From assembly GCF_023502325.1 (NCBI RefSeq), contig NZ_JAMFLZ010000006.1:62001-126000 (forward strand): 64,000 nt of DNA, given 5' to 3'. How positions within the stretch are numbered: position 1 is the first letter of the stretch; each line of letters begins with the position of its first letter. Below, one piece after another: positions 8,810-18,380 of the stretch. The notes beneath the pieces are model-generated. The model worked only from the letters and a program-made list of their open reading frames with translations, made no database searches and was not told the DNA's origin. Made by a program: the position numbers and the translations under genes. The stretch is from Wocania_A spongiicola (GTDB taxonomy: Bacteria; Bacteroidota; Bacteroidia; Flavobacteriales; Flavobacteriaceae).

Positions 8810-9412
8810 ATGACTAGTATAATAACAGGTGATATAATAAATTCTAAAAAGAGCTCTCCAAAGAAATGGTTAGATTCGCTTAAAACTATTTTAAATAGTT
8901 ATGGCAATTCACCTTTAGCATGGGAAATATATAGGGGTGATAGTTTTCAATTAGAAGTCAATCCAAAGCAGGCTTTAGAAGCTTGCTTGTTAATTAAAGC
9001 AACTGTAAAACAATTTGAAAAAATTGATGTAAGACTAGCCATTGGTATAGGAGAAAAAACATATTCTTCTGAAAGAATTACAGAATCTAATGGAAGTGCT
9101 TTTATAAATTCTGGAGAATGTTTTGAATCGCTAAAAAAAACAACTCTTGCTATAAAATCTCCTTTTGAAACTTTTGATAAGCCAATGAATATTATGCTAG
9201 ATTTAGCATTATTAACCATGAATAACTGGACAGCAACAACTGCTATATTAATTAAGGCAGTACTAGAAAAGCCAGAATTAAACCAAGTGCAACTTGCAAA
9301 TTATTTTGGTAAAACCCAAGGCAATATTAGCCAAGGTCTTAAACGTGCTGGATTTGATGAAATCTCAAAACTACTGCAACACTACAAAACCCAAATACAA
9401 ACCTTATGCTAA
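8810..9412 (+). CDS. SatD-like transcriptional regulator
   Basis: A 200-residue protein resembling the SatD family. The N-terminal region (TSIITGDIINSKKSS, then EIYRGDSFQLEV at about 39-50) has the conserved GDI and RGDSFQ words. The C-terminus (157-180: NQVQLANYFGKTQGNISQGLKR) is a helix-turn-helix. Its gene overlaps the DUF3307 gene by 7 bp, a common pairing in Bacteroidota and in the streptococcal satC-D-E arrangement. The triple 28-bp repeat just upstream suggests autoregulation. Physiological role is unknown; the name rests on family resemblance only. Confidence 0.75.
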   Translation: MTSIITGDIINSKKSSPKKWLDSLKTILNSYGNSPLAWEIYRGDSFQLEVNPKQALEACLLIKATVKQFEKIDVRLAIGIGEKTYSSERITESNGSAFINSGECFESLKKTTLAIKSPFETFDKPMNIMLDLALLTMNNWTATTAILIKAVLEKPELNQVQLANYFGKTQGNISQGLKRAGFDEISKLLQHYKTQIQTLC

Positions 9413-10125
9413 CCTTATTTATTAAATTAATATTAGCCCATTTTATTGGCGATTTTTTATTGCAACCTCAAAAATGGGTAATTCATAAAGAAACTCACAA
9501 ACACAAATCAAAGTTTTTATACTGGCATATTTTAGTGCATTTGTGTGCTTTAATTTTGGTGCTACAAATCGATTTTAAGTATTGGCTAGGTATATTGATT
9601 ATTATCATTTCACATTATATTATTGATATTATAAAGTTAAACTTAAAATCTTTGCTTAATAACAGGCTTCTTTTTGGTTTAGACCAATTAGCACATTTAA
9701 TAATGATTGCTTTAGTTGTTAGTATCTACGAACCATATGATTTTAGTATAGATACACTTTATAATCCTAAATTTTTATTATTAGTTACAAGTATATTAGG
9801 TGTTACAGTAGTGTCGTCAATAATAATGAGAACCATTATATCTAAATGGTATTTAAAAGAAGACAGTAATGATGAATCCTTAGAAAATGCAGGTTCTTAT
9901 ATTGGTATGCTAGAACGCTTATTTGTATTCGCCTTTATAATTACGCAACATTGGGAAGGTATTGGTTTTTTATTAGCGGCAAAATCGGTATTTCGTTTTG
10001 GAGATTTATCAAAAGCAAAAGATCGAAAATTAACAGAATATATTCTTATAGGTAGCTTATTAAGTTTTGGTTTGGCTATTTTATTTGGAATTGGCTATGA
10101 ATATGTTTTAGCATTAATTGAATAA
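9406..10125 (+). CDS. DUF3307 domain integral membrane protein
   Basis: A 239-residue inner-membrane protein with about six hydrophobic helices. It opens with the DUF3307 signature (LILAHFIGDFLLQP followed by KWVIHKETHKHKS) and contains HYIIDIIKLN and LFGLDQLAHLI, where conserved His and Asp residues within membrane helices suggest an intramembrane active or metal site. The start ATG overlaps the end of the SatD-like gene by 7 bp, so the two are translationally coupled. Function unknown. Confidence 0.85.
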   Translation: MLTLFIKLILAHFIGDFLLQPQKWVIHKETHKHKSKFLYWHILVHLCALILVLQIDFKYWLGILIIIISHYIIDIIKLNLKSLLNNRLLFGLDQLAHLIMIALVVSIYEPYDFSIDTLYNPKFLLLVTSILGVTVVSSIIMRTIISKWYLKEDSNDESLENAGSYIGMLERLFVFAFIITQHWEGIGFLLAAKSVFRFGDLSKAKDRKLTEYILIGSLLSFGLAILFGIGYEYVLALIE

Positions 10126-10175
10126 AAGCCAATTTAAAAACATCGATTTTATTTTTAGGTTATTAGTATAATTGA

Positions 10176-11279
10176 CTAACCAACAGGAATCTTATATGAC
10201 TTGCTTTTAAATTCACTAATAATTTGTTTTATTCTATTTTTTCTAACATCTGGAGCCAATGATAGCGATTTTTCAGCAGCTTTAATAGCCTCCTTTTGAT
10301 TACCTAAAAAGTAATGAGAAACTCCTTTATTTAAATGTATAGACCATGTTTTAGAGAAATCTTTTAAATGCATATTAGAAAAATCTAAGGCTCTACCATA
10401 CAATTTATTTACATTTAAAACCTGAGCAAAATAACTAGCTTCCCAGTCCTGCTTTATTATTTCTGATGCATCGTTAATAGTCTCATCTAAGTCTTCAACT
10501 TTATTCAATTTAACTAATAAGTTAATTTTAGTCACTAGGTTTCTAATGTCTTTATGAGCAGCAAAACCGCCATACCCTCCATTTATAGAATGGTTAACCC
10601 AAACAAGAGCTTCCTCCAGATTTGTGTTATGATTTAAGCACCAACGGGCAGCATCATTCCAAGCTTGCCAATGGTATGTATTAATGCCTCGTAATTCACT
10701 TCTAAAACTTTCTACAACAGTTTTATTTAAATCTACTTCAACTTTAAATGGAATACGCTTTTCTCCCCATTCTAGGCCAATCATTAATCCATTTTCAGTT
10801 CTATTTAAAAATTCAAAATCTAATTGCTCAGATTTTTCACAAGCGATAGATTTTACCATTACTTTTAAAGAAACATCCTCATCAATATTTAAGTAATAAC
10901 TCCCCCATTGGTTATAATTATGCGCAAACAATAATGTATACATATCATTCTCAGGAATGACATAAAAAGCATAAGTTCCAGCCTTTAGTAATTTCCCTTC
11001 AATTGTAACATCAGTGGTAAAATTAATTGTGGTAGCCATATCCGCCCCTGCTCTCCACGGAAATGGCTTACCTTTTTGGGGTATAATATTAGGATTACTC
11101 CATACATCTCTACCTCGTAGACTAGGGCTACTATAATTAATTGTGATTTTTGTAACACCTAGTTTTTGACTTTCTACTACTTTAGGACTTGCTTTTGGAA
11201 AATTTAATGTGTGAAATTGACCAAATGATGTCATTGAAATAAATAATGCCATTACTAAATAAAAGTTCTTCTTTGTCAT
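10176..11279 (-). CDS. DUF2911 domain exported protein
   Basis: Secreted protein of about 367 residues. The signal peptide ends TSFGQ, and the DUF2911 domain follows (TINYSSPSLRGRDVW, then PWRAGADMATTINF and LKAGTYAFYVIPE). The C-terminal third is helical with TPR-like character (NLEEALVWVNHSINGG, GNQKEAIKAAEKSL). I start at 11279 because MTKKNFYLVMAL gives a normal signal peptide; an in-frame ATG at 11294 is five codons upstream. A paralogue with the same architecture lies at 27728-28576. DUF2911 function is unknown. Confidence 0.85.
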   Translation of the reverse strand: MTKKNFYLVMALFISMTSFGQFHTLNFPKASPKVVESQKLGVTKITINYSSPSLRGRDVWSNPNIIPQKGKPFPWRAGADMATTINFTTDVTIEGKLLKAGTYAFYVIPENDMYTLLFAHNYNQWGSYYLNIDEDVSLKVMVKSIACEKSEQLDFEFLNRTENGLMIGLEWGEKRIPFKVEVDLNKTVVESFRSELRGINTYHWQAWNDAARWCLNHNTNLEEALVWVNHSINGGYGGFAAHKDIRNLVTKINLLVKLNKVEDLDETINDASEIIKQDWEASYFAQVLNVNKLYGRALDFSNMHLKDFSKTWSIHLNKGVSHYFLGNQKEAIKAAEKSLSLAPDVRKNRIKQIISEFKSKSYKIPVG

Positions 11280-11443
11280 AAAGTAGTTAGTCATAACTGT
11301 TCGTTTTTTAATTGATTAGAGCAAAACTATAAGTCTATGAAGCTTTTTTTGTTCTGATTCTAGAAATATGGAGATGTTTTAAGGGGATTTTAACAAAATG
11401 AACTAACTTTATTTTGATATTTGTGTAAAAACATAAAACATTA

Positions 11444-12439
11444 ATGGAAATAGCCTTAACTATCTTTTCTAGTATTTCGGTAGCAACATGTATTTTTTTG
11501 ATATTATATTTTCTATTTATTAGAAAAGAAAACCCATTTCATGATATTATTTTGGGTTTATTCTTTCTTGCTATAGCTTTAAGAATTTCAAAGTCTATCA
11601 TTTATTATGTTTTTTCAGGTATAGATACAATTGGTGTAGCATTGGGTTTTCTTGGTTTTTCTTCTATAGGTCCTTTACTATTATTATACTTTAAAAACTC
11701 TATAATGAAAAGTGGTTTTAGTACTAAACACATGCTTCATTTTGCTTACCCAATTTTAGGTTTTATTCTCATAAACCTAATAAATGGATATGATGGCAAA
11801 TTTTATTTGTCAGCGCTGTTAAGTATGTCTTTATATACTATATATATAGGTCCTAAATTCCTTTTTAACAAAAATTATGTTGAATTAATAACCATATGGC
11901 ACAAAACACTTTTTTACGCTATAATAGCGTTAATTGGTGCTTTTACATTTCAACATTGGGGAGGGTCTATGCTATACTATACAATAGGTACGGCAATAGC
12001 TTCTCTAATAATATATATACTATTTTTTTATGCGTTAAAATCTCCTGTTTTAATAAAAAAAACAAATAGAATAATTGTTTCTGAAAAGCAAATAAATCAA
12101 GTAGTGAAGGCTCTGGAAGTTGACAAATCTTACTTAGAACCTGCTATAACTCTAGTGAAGTTTTCTGAAACAATTGATTTACCTACGTATATTATTTCGA
12201 AGGTTACTAAAAGTGTTTACAACAAGTCCTTCCCAGAAACAATTAATAGCTTTAGAATAAAAGATATAAAGGATAAATTAATAGACCCAAAATACAAGAA
12301 CGATAAAATTGAAAACTTAGCATTTGATTCTGGGTTTAAAACACCCTCAGCTTTTTATAGTGCTTTTAAAAAAGAAACTCAAAAAACTCCAAGAGAATAT
12401 CAAAAAATGATTATTGATGATATTACTGAAGCGAACTAA
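11444..12439 (+). CDS. Membrane-anchored AraC-type (HTH_18) transcriptional regulator
   Basis: 331 residues. The first about 200 form six or seven transmembrane helices, followed by a C-terminal AraC-type DNA-binding domain (about 225-325) containing DLPTYIISKVTKSVYNKSF and the second helix-turn-helix KIENLAFDSGFKTPSAFYSAFKK. This membrane-sensor AraC arrangement is frequent in Bacteroidota, where the N-terminal helices are thought to sense an extracellular or membrane signal. It is divergent from the DUF2911 gene (164 bp apart), which could be its target. Signal unknown. Confidence 0.85.
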   Translation: MEIALTIFSSISVATCIFLILYFLFIRKENPFHDIILGLFFLAIALRISKSIIYYVFSGIDTIGVALGFLGFSSIGPLLLLYFKNSIMKSGFSTKHMLHFAYPILGFILINLINGYDGKFYLSALLSMSLYTIYIGPKFLFNKNYVELITIWHKTLFYAIIALIGAFTFQHWGGSMLYYTIGTAIASLIIYILFFYALKSPVLIKKTNRIIVSEKQINQVVKALEVDKSYLEPAITLVKFSETIDLPTYIISKVTKSVYNKSFPETINSFRIKDIKDKLIDPKYKNDKIENLAFDSGFKTPSAFYSAFKKETQKTPREYQKMIIDDITEAN

Positions 12440-12461
12440 ACTATGTTTTTATAAAATTAAA

Positions 12462-12905
12462 TCAATCAATTATTTGATTTAAATGATGTTCTAAATGATT
12501 TACATAATCTTCCATTAAAAATTTCAAATCAGAGACATTTCCATCTACTAAAATAATTTCATAGTTCAGAGTTTCAGAAGTTTGAATTTTTATTAAATGG
12601 AGGATTTGATCATTGATAGATTTCCATAAAGTCAAAATGGCCTTAGAATCTATATTTTGGTAATCGTTAGATTTTACCAGTTTATTTTGATTATATGTTC
12701 GAATTTTATATGGTTTACTCTCAAATTGAATCTCTGTAAAACGCTGAAGGTTATTAATACCAGAATCTACCAGATGTCCTAATATTTCTTTTTTAGACCA
12801 TTTTTCAGGAGAAATATTATGAGACATTCCAGCCTCAGAATATCTGGAAATACTTTCGAATCCAGAATCTAATAATAGCTTTAACTTATCATTTAAATCA
12901 GCCAT
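12462..12905 (-). CDS. DinB-superfamily protein
   Basis: A 147-residue four-helix-bundle protein of the DinB/YfiT type. The pattern ISPEKWSKKEILGHLVDSG and the C-terminal MEDYVNHLEHHLNQI supply the His residues that usually form the metal site. The ATG at 12905 (MADLNDKLK) gives the normal family start; an open frame reaches 12932 but would overlap the ccs gene. It begins 5 bp after the end of the cytochrome-assembly gene on the same strand. Members include thiol-dependent transferases such as bacillithiol S-transferase, but the specific reaction cannot be told. Confidence 0.82.
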   Translation of the reverse strand: MADLNDKLKLLLDSGFESISRYSEAGMSHNISPEKWSKKEILGHLVDSGINNLQRFTEIQFESKPYKIRTYNQNKLVKSNDYQNIDSKAILTLWKSINDQILHLIKIQTSETLNYEIILVDGNVSDLKFLMEDYVNHLEHHLNQIID

Positions 12906-12909
12906 TTTT

Positions 12910-15900
12910 TTACTTTTTGTAATACTTAGCATAACCTCGATAAGCGAAAAATCCTAAAACAGCAACAATTGCACAAGCAATACCTATAAATTTAACACTT
13001 ACTATTTGGTCTCCACTAGCGTAAGAATGTAATCCTGCCAAATAAAAGTTCACTCCAAAGTACGTCATTAAAATACTAGCAAAAGCTACTATTGACATTA
13101 AATTGAAAAGCCATCTCCCACGTAACCCAGGAATTAGTCGCATATGTAATACAAAGGCATAAATCATAATACTTATAAGTGCCCAAGTTTCTTTTGGATC
13201 CCATCCCCAATAGCGCCCCCAACTTTCATTCGCCCACATGCCACCTAAAAAGTTTCCTATTGTTAACATAACTAAACCTACTGTTAATGCCATTTCGGTA
13301 ATTATAGTAAGTTCCTTGATATTGAGGTCCATTTTTACTTTGTTTTCTTTTGTTGTAAAAATCATTAACAACAATGAAACAACTCCTAAAATCATACCTA
13401 ATGCAAAAGGACCGTAACTTGCCACAATTACTGCAACATGAATCATAAGCCAATAACTATTCAAAACTGGTTGTAAATTTGCAATAGCTGGATCCATCCA
13501 ATTCCAATGTGCAATCATTAAAATCATTGATGTTATAAATGCTCCCGCCGCAATGGTTAAATCAGAATTATTTCTTTTTCCTAAAACGGCCAACACAACT
13601 CCAGAAATATCATCCTTATCAATCTTCTCCTTTTTCTTACTTATACCTACAATAAACCCAAACAACATGGTAGACCAAGCTACATAAATCATCGATTCAT
13701 AGGCATCACTCCATGGAGCATGACCAGAAATATACCAACGAACAATCAATCCTGCTGTGTGCAATAAAAACAGTCCAAAAATGATAAATTTAAAAACTGT
13801 AACAGAAACATTAATAAGCTTTCTTTTATCATTAAAAATTTGAACAATCAGCAGAACAAACAACAAACTACCAGCATACATATACCAGCTAAAAAGCTTC
13901 TTAAAAATATCATACTTATTGTATAAAACTTCTGTTTTAACTTTATCATCGCTCAACATAACCTCAGCTCCGTATTGCTGTTGTGTTTTTTTAAATGCTG
14001 CTAAAAGTTTTGAAGCTTCAGAGAAATCATTTGACTGTTTAGATTTATTAAGCGTGTATAGATAAGCTCTAAATCCATTTTTTACAAAATTCCTATAAAG
14101 TGAATCTTCAATTTTATTATTTACTTCTTTATCTATTCTATAGTCGTAAGCAGAAATCCATTTGTTATTTTCATCATTAGGTATCGGGAATATTTTTAAA
14201 GACATACCTTCAACTGCATTATATAACAAACTAACGCGCTGATCGGCTTCTTTAAACTCTTTTTGAAAACCATTTGGCACTTGTGCTTTATAGGCTTCAT
14301 CAAGATAAGGTGCTAATTTATACTCACCTCTTACGGTAAAAAAGTCTGCTAGTGTAGCGTATTTTTCTTCTTTATTTATGCCGATTAGCTTCCTTATAGA
14401 ATCTCCCTTTTTTAGTTTTATATAAATAATGGGTACATTATACCAGAGCAAAGGACTTTCTTGTATGGATAAATAAACTTGATTAGCATCAAAATCTTCA
14501 TAAGTATCACTTTTACTTAACTTACGAAGCATCTCTGATGCATAAGTGTTTACAGGCATCATACGCCCGCTAAGATCTTGAATAACTAAATGCCCAAATT
14601 CATCAGTATGTGACTTTGGAGTTATGTTAGCCTTTATAATTGAGTCTATTTGAGTTTTAGATGGTCTAGAGTGATCGTGTCCATCATCCTCAGAATGCTG
14701 TTGTGAAAATGCATTTAAACCAAAACATAAAAACATTATTGATAACAATTTTGCTTTTTTAGCCTTAACTTTTTCTAATTGACGCTTTAAGTCTCCAAAA
14801 CGAGAGCCTTTGGCAAATAAAATAGCCATCATACCAAAGTAGAGCATAAAATAACCTATATAGGTTATTAAAGTTCCCCAATAATCATGGTTTACAGATA
14901 GTATAGTACCCTTTTCATCTGCATCAAAACTCGATTGGAAAAATCGATATCCTCGATGATCTAAAATATTATTCATAAATATTTTATAATCATAATCCCC
15001 TTTTTCCTCATCTAAGACAGTAACTTGACTAGAAAAAGCTGAATATCCTTTGTCTGTTCCAGGATAGCGCTCTGCTTCAAAATCATTTAACTTTATTTGA
15101 AATGGCAACTCCAACACTTTTGAACCATACTTAAAAGCAAAATCTAAACCGCCAACTTTTATTTTTTTAAAACCACCGCTAGACCCTTTACCTCCCAATA
15201 AACCAATACTTTTAGTCTCGTTATTTGCCGAAACTTTAAGCACAACACCATCCACATCATTCTTACTTTGTAGTATTATTGGTTTTTCAACAACGTCAAA
15301 TGTACCTTTTACAACGGGTTTAGGAAACACCATTTGCATATTCCCAATTCTATAAAGCGAACGCAATATTAATGGCTGTAAACTATCTTTTATCAATTTA
15401 CCCCGAGCTTGTGTTGCCATAGTCATATATTCACCTTCAAAAGGAGATTGAATGGTAAGAGAATCTTTTGAATAAGTAATATTTATGGCTCCTTTAGCTG
15501 GATTATTTAAAGTAAAAATAACATTATGAATACTTGCTTGTTTTCCTTCTTTTAAAAAATGATTATGTGATCCAGCACCACTTCCTTCAACAATTTTTAA
15601 ATAAGCTTCTCCATCATTACTTGGTACAATATCTTCTTCAACATGAGCTATAAACTTTTCCAATTCTATAGTTACCGGTTGTTTATTGTAATCTGTTTCG
15701 ATTTTTAAGCTATTATTTAGGCGTGACGAAAAATCTACTTCATTTTCAACATAACGTTGTTGTAACTGTCCATTAATTTCATAATCTCCAACAATTGTTC
15801 CTGTTATGTATGTTTCTTGGGAAAGAAAAGTGTTTTCTGTTTCTCCTTCTCTAATTGCCATCATACCTTCAAAACTCACATAGCGGGTAATAAAAGCACC

Positions 15901-16182
15901 TAATAAAATAAAAATGAAAGCTAAGTGTAATACTAAAGTTGCCCATTTCTCTTTTTTATACAATCTGAAACGAAAAATGTTTCCTGTAAAATTTATTACA
16001 AAAAACACCATAATAGCTTCAAACCACCAAGCATTATAAATTAAATTTCTTGTATAAGGTGTTGGAGATGTTTCTTGTCCTGCATCTAAAAATGTTCCCG
16101 TTGCCATGGCAGCAGCAAAGGCAATAAATAAAACAGCAGTAAGTCTAGTAGAGAAAAGAATTTTGGCGAGTTTATCTTGCAT
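12910..16182 (-). CDS. ccsBA: Fused ResB-CcsA (system II) cytochrome c biogenesis protein
   Basis: A 1090-residue inner-membrane protein that exports haem and attaches it to apocytochromes c. Residues 1-470 form the ResB/CcsB part (four membrane helices around a large periplasmic domain). Around 475-500 there is a hydrophobic segment ending NAFSQQHSEDDGHDH that resembles an internal signal peptide. A periplasmic linker domain follows, and from about 745 comes the CcsA part with the tryptophan-rich WWD motif (ESWGRYWGWDPKETWALI, about 983-1000) and conserved haem-ligand His residues. Such fusions are typical of Bacteroidota and Epsilonproteobacteria. A CAAATTTA at 16208-16215 (TAAATTTG on the minus strand) is a plausible -7 box. 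Confidence 0.95.
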   Translation of the reverse strand: MQDKLAKILFSTRLTAVLFIAFAAAMATGTFLDAGQETSPTPYTRNLIYNAWWFEAIMVFFVINFTGNIFRFRLYKKEKWATLVLHLAFIFILLGAFITRYVSFEGMMAIREGETENTFLSQETYITGTIVGDYEINGQLQQRYVENEVDFSSRLNNSLKIETDYNKQPVTIELEKFIAHVEEDIVPSNDGEAYLKIVEGSGAGSHNHFLKEGKQASIHNVIFTLNNPAKGAINITYSKDSLTIQSPFEGEYMTMATQARGKLIKDSLQPLILRSLYRIGNMQMVFPKPVVKGTFDVVEKPIILQSKNDVDGVVLKVSANNETKSIGLLGGKGSSGGFKKIKVGGLDFAFKYGSKVLELPFQIKLNDFEAERYPGTDKGYSAFSSQVTVLDEEKGDYDYKIFMNNILDHRGYRFFQSSFDADEKGTILSVNHDYWGTLITYIGYFMLYFGMMAILFAKGSRFGDLKRQLEKVKAKKAKLLSIMFLCFGLNAFSQQHSEDDGHDHSRPSKTQIDSIIKANITPKSHTDEFGHLVIQDLSGRMMPVNTYASEMLRKLSKSDTYEDFDANQVYLSIQESPLLWYNVPIIYIKLKKGDSIRKLIGINKEEKYATLADFFTVRGEYKLAPYLDEAYKAQVPNGFQKEFKEADQRVSLLYNAVEGMSLKIFPIPNDENNKWISAYDYRIDKEVNNKIEDSLYRNFVKNGFRAYLYTLNKSKQSNDFSEASKLLAAFKKTQQQYGAEVMLSDDKVKTEVLYNKYDIFKKLFSWYMYAGSLLFVLLIVQIFNDKRKLINVSVTVFKFIIFGLFLLHTAGLIVRWYISGHAPWSDAYESMIYVAWSTMLFGFIVGISKKKEKIDKDDISGVVLAVLGKRNNSDLTIAAGAFITSMILMIAHWNWMDPAIANLQPVLNSYWLMIHVAVIVASYGPFALGMILGVVSLLLMIFTTKENKVKMDLNIKELTIITEMALTVGLVMLTIGNFLGGMWANESWGRYWGWDPKETWALISIMIYAFVLHMRLIPGLRGRWLFNLMSIVAFASILMTYFGVNFYLAGLHSYASGDQIVSVKFIGIACAIVAVLGFFAYRGYAKYYKK

Positions 16183-16310
16183 AATAACAACCCTTTTTTA
16201 GGTCGTGCAAATTTAAGGATTTTAGTTGATTTTGCTATGTTAAAATTTGAAAGACTTAATACAAATTCATTAATAATTATATACTTGAGACTTGTTCTGA
16301 AACTTGACTA

Positions 16311-16709
16311 TTAAGATTGTCTTGCTTCAAATATTTTTAAATATAAAAAAGTCCCCATTTTTCTGGCGCGTCTTTTAGCATTCTCTGCATAATCACCTTC
16401 AAAAAGTTCATCTATAGTTTGAAACCAAATATTTAACCAAAGCCCAAAATGCAATTCTGTAATACTATTGTTATTATTTTTATCCACTTTTACATGAGCT
16501 TCCAAAGGGTCTCCTATATATCTAGTTTTTAAAAACAAACTTGACTCCCAAAACGTAGTTAATCTTTCTAAATGTGAATCCCAATCTTCAATTATATCGT
16601 TAAAAAAAGGTCCCAAAACAGCATCCTTCCTAACTTTTTTGTAGAATGAGGATACTAATAAAAAAACATCATCTCTGGTTTTAATATCTTTTTTATTCAT
16701 AGTAGACAA
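16311..16709 (-). CDS. Group III truncated hemoglobin
   Basis: A 132-residue haem protein of the 2-over-2 globin fold. Seen: Tyr23 at the B10 position (SSFYKKV), proximal His87 in ELHFGLWLNIW and a Trp-rich G-helix, all group III features. Members bind O2, NO or peroxide; biological role is usually unclear. A TATCTTTG box (CAAAGATA, 16707-16714 on the plus strand) overlaps the first ATG, so if used as promoter, translation would start at the second ATG (16700, MNKKDIKTR) on an almost leaderless message. It lies beside the cytochrome c assembly gene. Confidence 0.92.
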   Translation of the reverse strand: MSTMNKKDIKTRDDVFLLVSSFYKKVRKDAVLGPFFNDIIEDWDSHLERLTTFWESSLFLKTRYIGDPLEAHVKVDKNNNNSITELHFGLWLNIWFQTIDELFEGDYAENAKRRARKMGTFLYLKIFEARQS

Positions 16710-16760
16710 AGATAAGGCATAAGTCTTTTATATGATACAATACTTACTTATTTTAGCGGT

Positions 16761-17531
16761 ATGATTTCAGTAGTAATTATTGGCGCTGGCAATGTAGCCA
16801 CTCACCTATTTAAAGCTTTTAGCAAAGCGAATAGCATAACTGTAAACCAATGGTTTAACAGAAACTTAAACTCCATCAATTCTTACAAAAATGAAGTTGA
16901 AATTATTGATAATCTATCTCTTTTAAAAGACGCTGATATATATATTATTGCTGTTAGTGATGATGCCATTGCAGAGCTATCAGAACAACTCCCTTTTGAA
17001 AACAGATTAGTTGTGCATACATCTGGTAGTGTAAGTATTTATGATATTGACAAAAAACAAAAACGTGGCGTTTTTTATCCATTACAAACCTTTAGTAAAG
17101 ATGCTGAAATGGATTTTGCAAACGTACCAGTTTGCATAGAAACTATTGGTGGAGGCGAACATTATAATCTTCTTAAAAACTTAGCACTATCCATAGGGAG
17201 TCCAACAAAAAAAGTTAACAGCGATCAGCGTCGCGTATTACATTTAGCCGCTGTTTTTGTAAACAATTTTACAAATCAATTATATAGAATTGGACATGAG
17301 ATAACCGAAAGTGAAGGTGCTGAATTTGATTTATTAAAACCATTAATTCTTGAAACAGCAAAAAAAGTTCAAGAGCTATCACCATACATGGCACAAACAG
17401 GTCCAGCAAAACGTCATGATAAAAAAACTATAAAAAAGCAGCTAAAGCAATTAGAAAACAAGCAACATAAAGACATTTACGAATTGTTAACTAGTTCAAT
17501 ACAGCAAACACATGGAAGAAAAAAGCTATAA
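16761..17531 (+). CDS. DUF2520 / Rossmann-fold NADP-binding protein
   Basis: 256 residues. The N-terminus is a dinucleotide-binding Rossmann motif (VVIIGAGNVATHLF), followed by AVSDDAIAE and a HTSG segment; the C-terminal half carries the DUF2520 helical domain (RVLHLAAVFVNNFTNQLY, TGPAKRHDKKTI). It resembles F420-dependent NADP reductase / pyrroline-carboxylate-reductase-like folds but substrate is unknown. Its last 20 bp overlap the KdsC-like gene, so the two are coupled. It heads the co-directional run 16761-22122. Confidence 0.87.
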   Translation: MISVVIIGAGNVATHLFKAFSKANSITVNQWFNRNLNSINSYKNEVEIIDNLSLLKDADIYIIAVSDDAIAELSEQLPFENRLVVHTSGSVSIYDIDKKQKRGVFYPLQTFSKDAEMDFANVPVCIETIGGGEHYNLLKNLALSIGSPTKKVNSDQRRVLHLAAVFVNNFTNQLYRIGHEITESEGAEFDLLKPLILETAKKVQELSPYMAQTGPAKRHDKKTIKKQLKQLENKQHKDIYELLTSSIQQTHGRKKL

Positions 17532-18042
17532 AGAATACTTAGAACATATTACCACATTTATTTTTGATGTTGACGGTGTGCTTACAGACGGAACGGTTAC
17601 AGTTACTAGTACTGGCGAATTACTACGCAAAATGAATATAAAAGATGGTTATGCGCTAAAAACTGCAGTAGACGCCGGATTTAATGTTTGTATAATCTCT
17701 GGAGGCTCAAACGAAGGTGTACGCATACGGCTAAAAGGTTTAGGAATAAAGGATATATATTTAGGAGCCCATAATAAAATTGAGCAACTTAAAGACTACT
17801 TTGACAAAAAAGGGATTAAATCTGAAAATGTATTATATATGGGAGATGATATCCCAGATTTTCCTATAATGAAGCAAATTGGCTTACCTTGTTGCCCACA
17901 AGATGCCGTACCAGAAATAAAAAACATTTCAAAGTACATTTCGCATAAAAAAGGAGGTAAAGGAGCTGCACGAGATGTTATTGAACAAGTACTAAAAGTG
18001 CAAGGCAAATGGAATGGTAACTTTAGTGCTAAATACGATTAA
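17512..18042 (+). CDS. KdsC-like HAD phosphatase (3-deoxy-manno-octulosonate-8-phosphate phosphatase type)
   Basis: A 176-residue cytosolic HAD-IIIA phosphatase without cap domain, as in tetrameric KdsC. Motif I FDVDGVLTDGTV has Asp19 and Asp21, motif II CIISGG, and motif IV MGDDIPDFPIMK. KdsC hydrolyses Kdo-8-phosphate in lipopolysaccharide core synthesis; NeuNAc-9-phosphatase-like relatives share the same motifs, so the exact substrate is inferred. It overlaps the DUF2520 gene by 20 bp and is followed after 3 bp by a small membrane-protein gene. Confidence 0.9.
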   Translation: MEEKSYKEYLEHITTFIFDVDGVLTDGTVTVTSTGELLRKMNIKDGYALKTAVDAGFNVCIISGGSNEGVRIRLKGLGIKDIYLGAHNKIEQLKDYFDKKGIKSENVLYMGDDIPDFPIMKQIGLPCCPQDAVPEIKNISKYISHKKGGKGAARDVIEQVLKVQGKWNGNFSAKYD

Positions 18043-18045
18043 ATA

Positions 18046-18378
18046 TTGGCTAGAAACAAAAGAAGACATAATATAGGATTTGGTTATATTGGCTTTGGAA
18101 ACAATCACAGTGTATTTAATCAAAAAACCAATAAAGCGTTTTCTACTTTAAAAAATAAACTCAACGAAGAAACTCATTTTCATTTTAAACTTAATTTTTC
18201 TCATAAAAAGTTAACCAAAAAAGAAAGAGAAATCATTAAAAATAAGATTAGAAAAAATGAAAAAAGAAGATATATTCAAGCCTTAGTATTAACCCTTTTA
18301 GTGCTTTTTATCATTGTTATAACCTTTCGAGAGTACCTTATACATGCCGTTAATAATAGAACCAAACCTTATTTATAA
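18046..18378 (+). CDS. Small basic membrane-anchored hypothetical protein
   Basis: 110 residues from a TTG start (no ATG available in this stretch), 3 bp after the KdsC-like stop. The N-terminal about 75 residues are strongly basic (ARNKRRHNIGFGYIGFG, KKLTKKEREIIKNKIRKNEK) and one hydrophobic helix follows (ALVLTLLVLFIIVITF, about 80-95). It looks like a cytoplasmic basic domain tethered to the membrane. I do not recognise a family. Its stop is 2 bp before the UbiA-family gene, so it is part of the same operon. Confidence 0.7.
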   Translation: MARNKRRHNIGFGYIGFGNNHSVFNQKTNKAFSTLKNKLNEETHFHFKLNFSHKKLTKKEREIIKNKIRKNEKRRYIQALVLTLLVLFIIVITFREYLIHAVNNRTKPYL

Positions 18379-18380
18379 TA

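Noticed and set aside
13226..13453. Minus-strand open frame inside the CcsA part
   Set aside because: It lies in another frame of the well-supported cytochrome assembly gene, contains no family pattern and has no independent start context.
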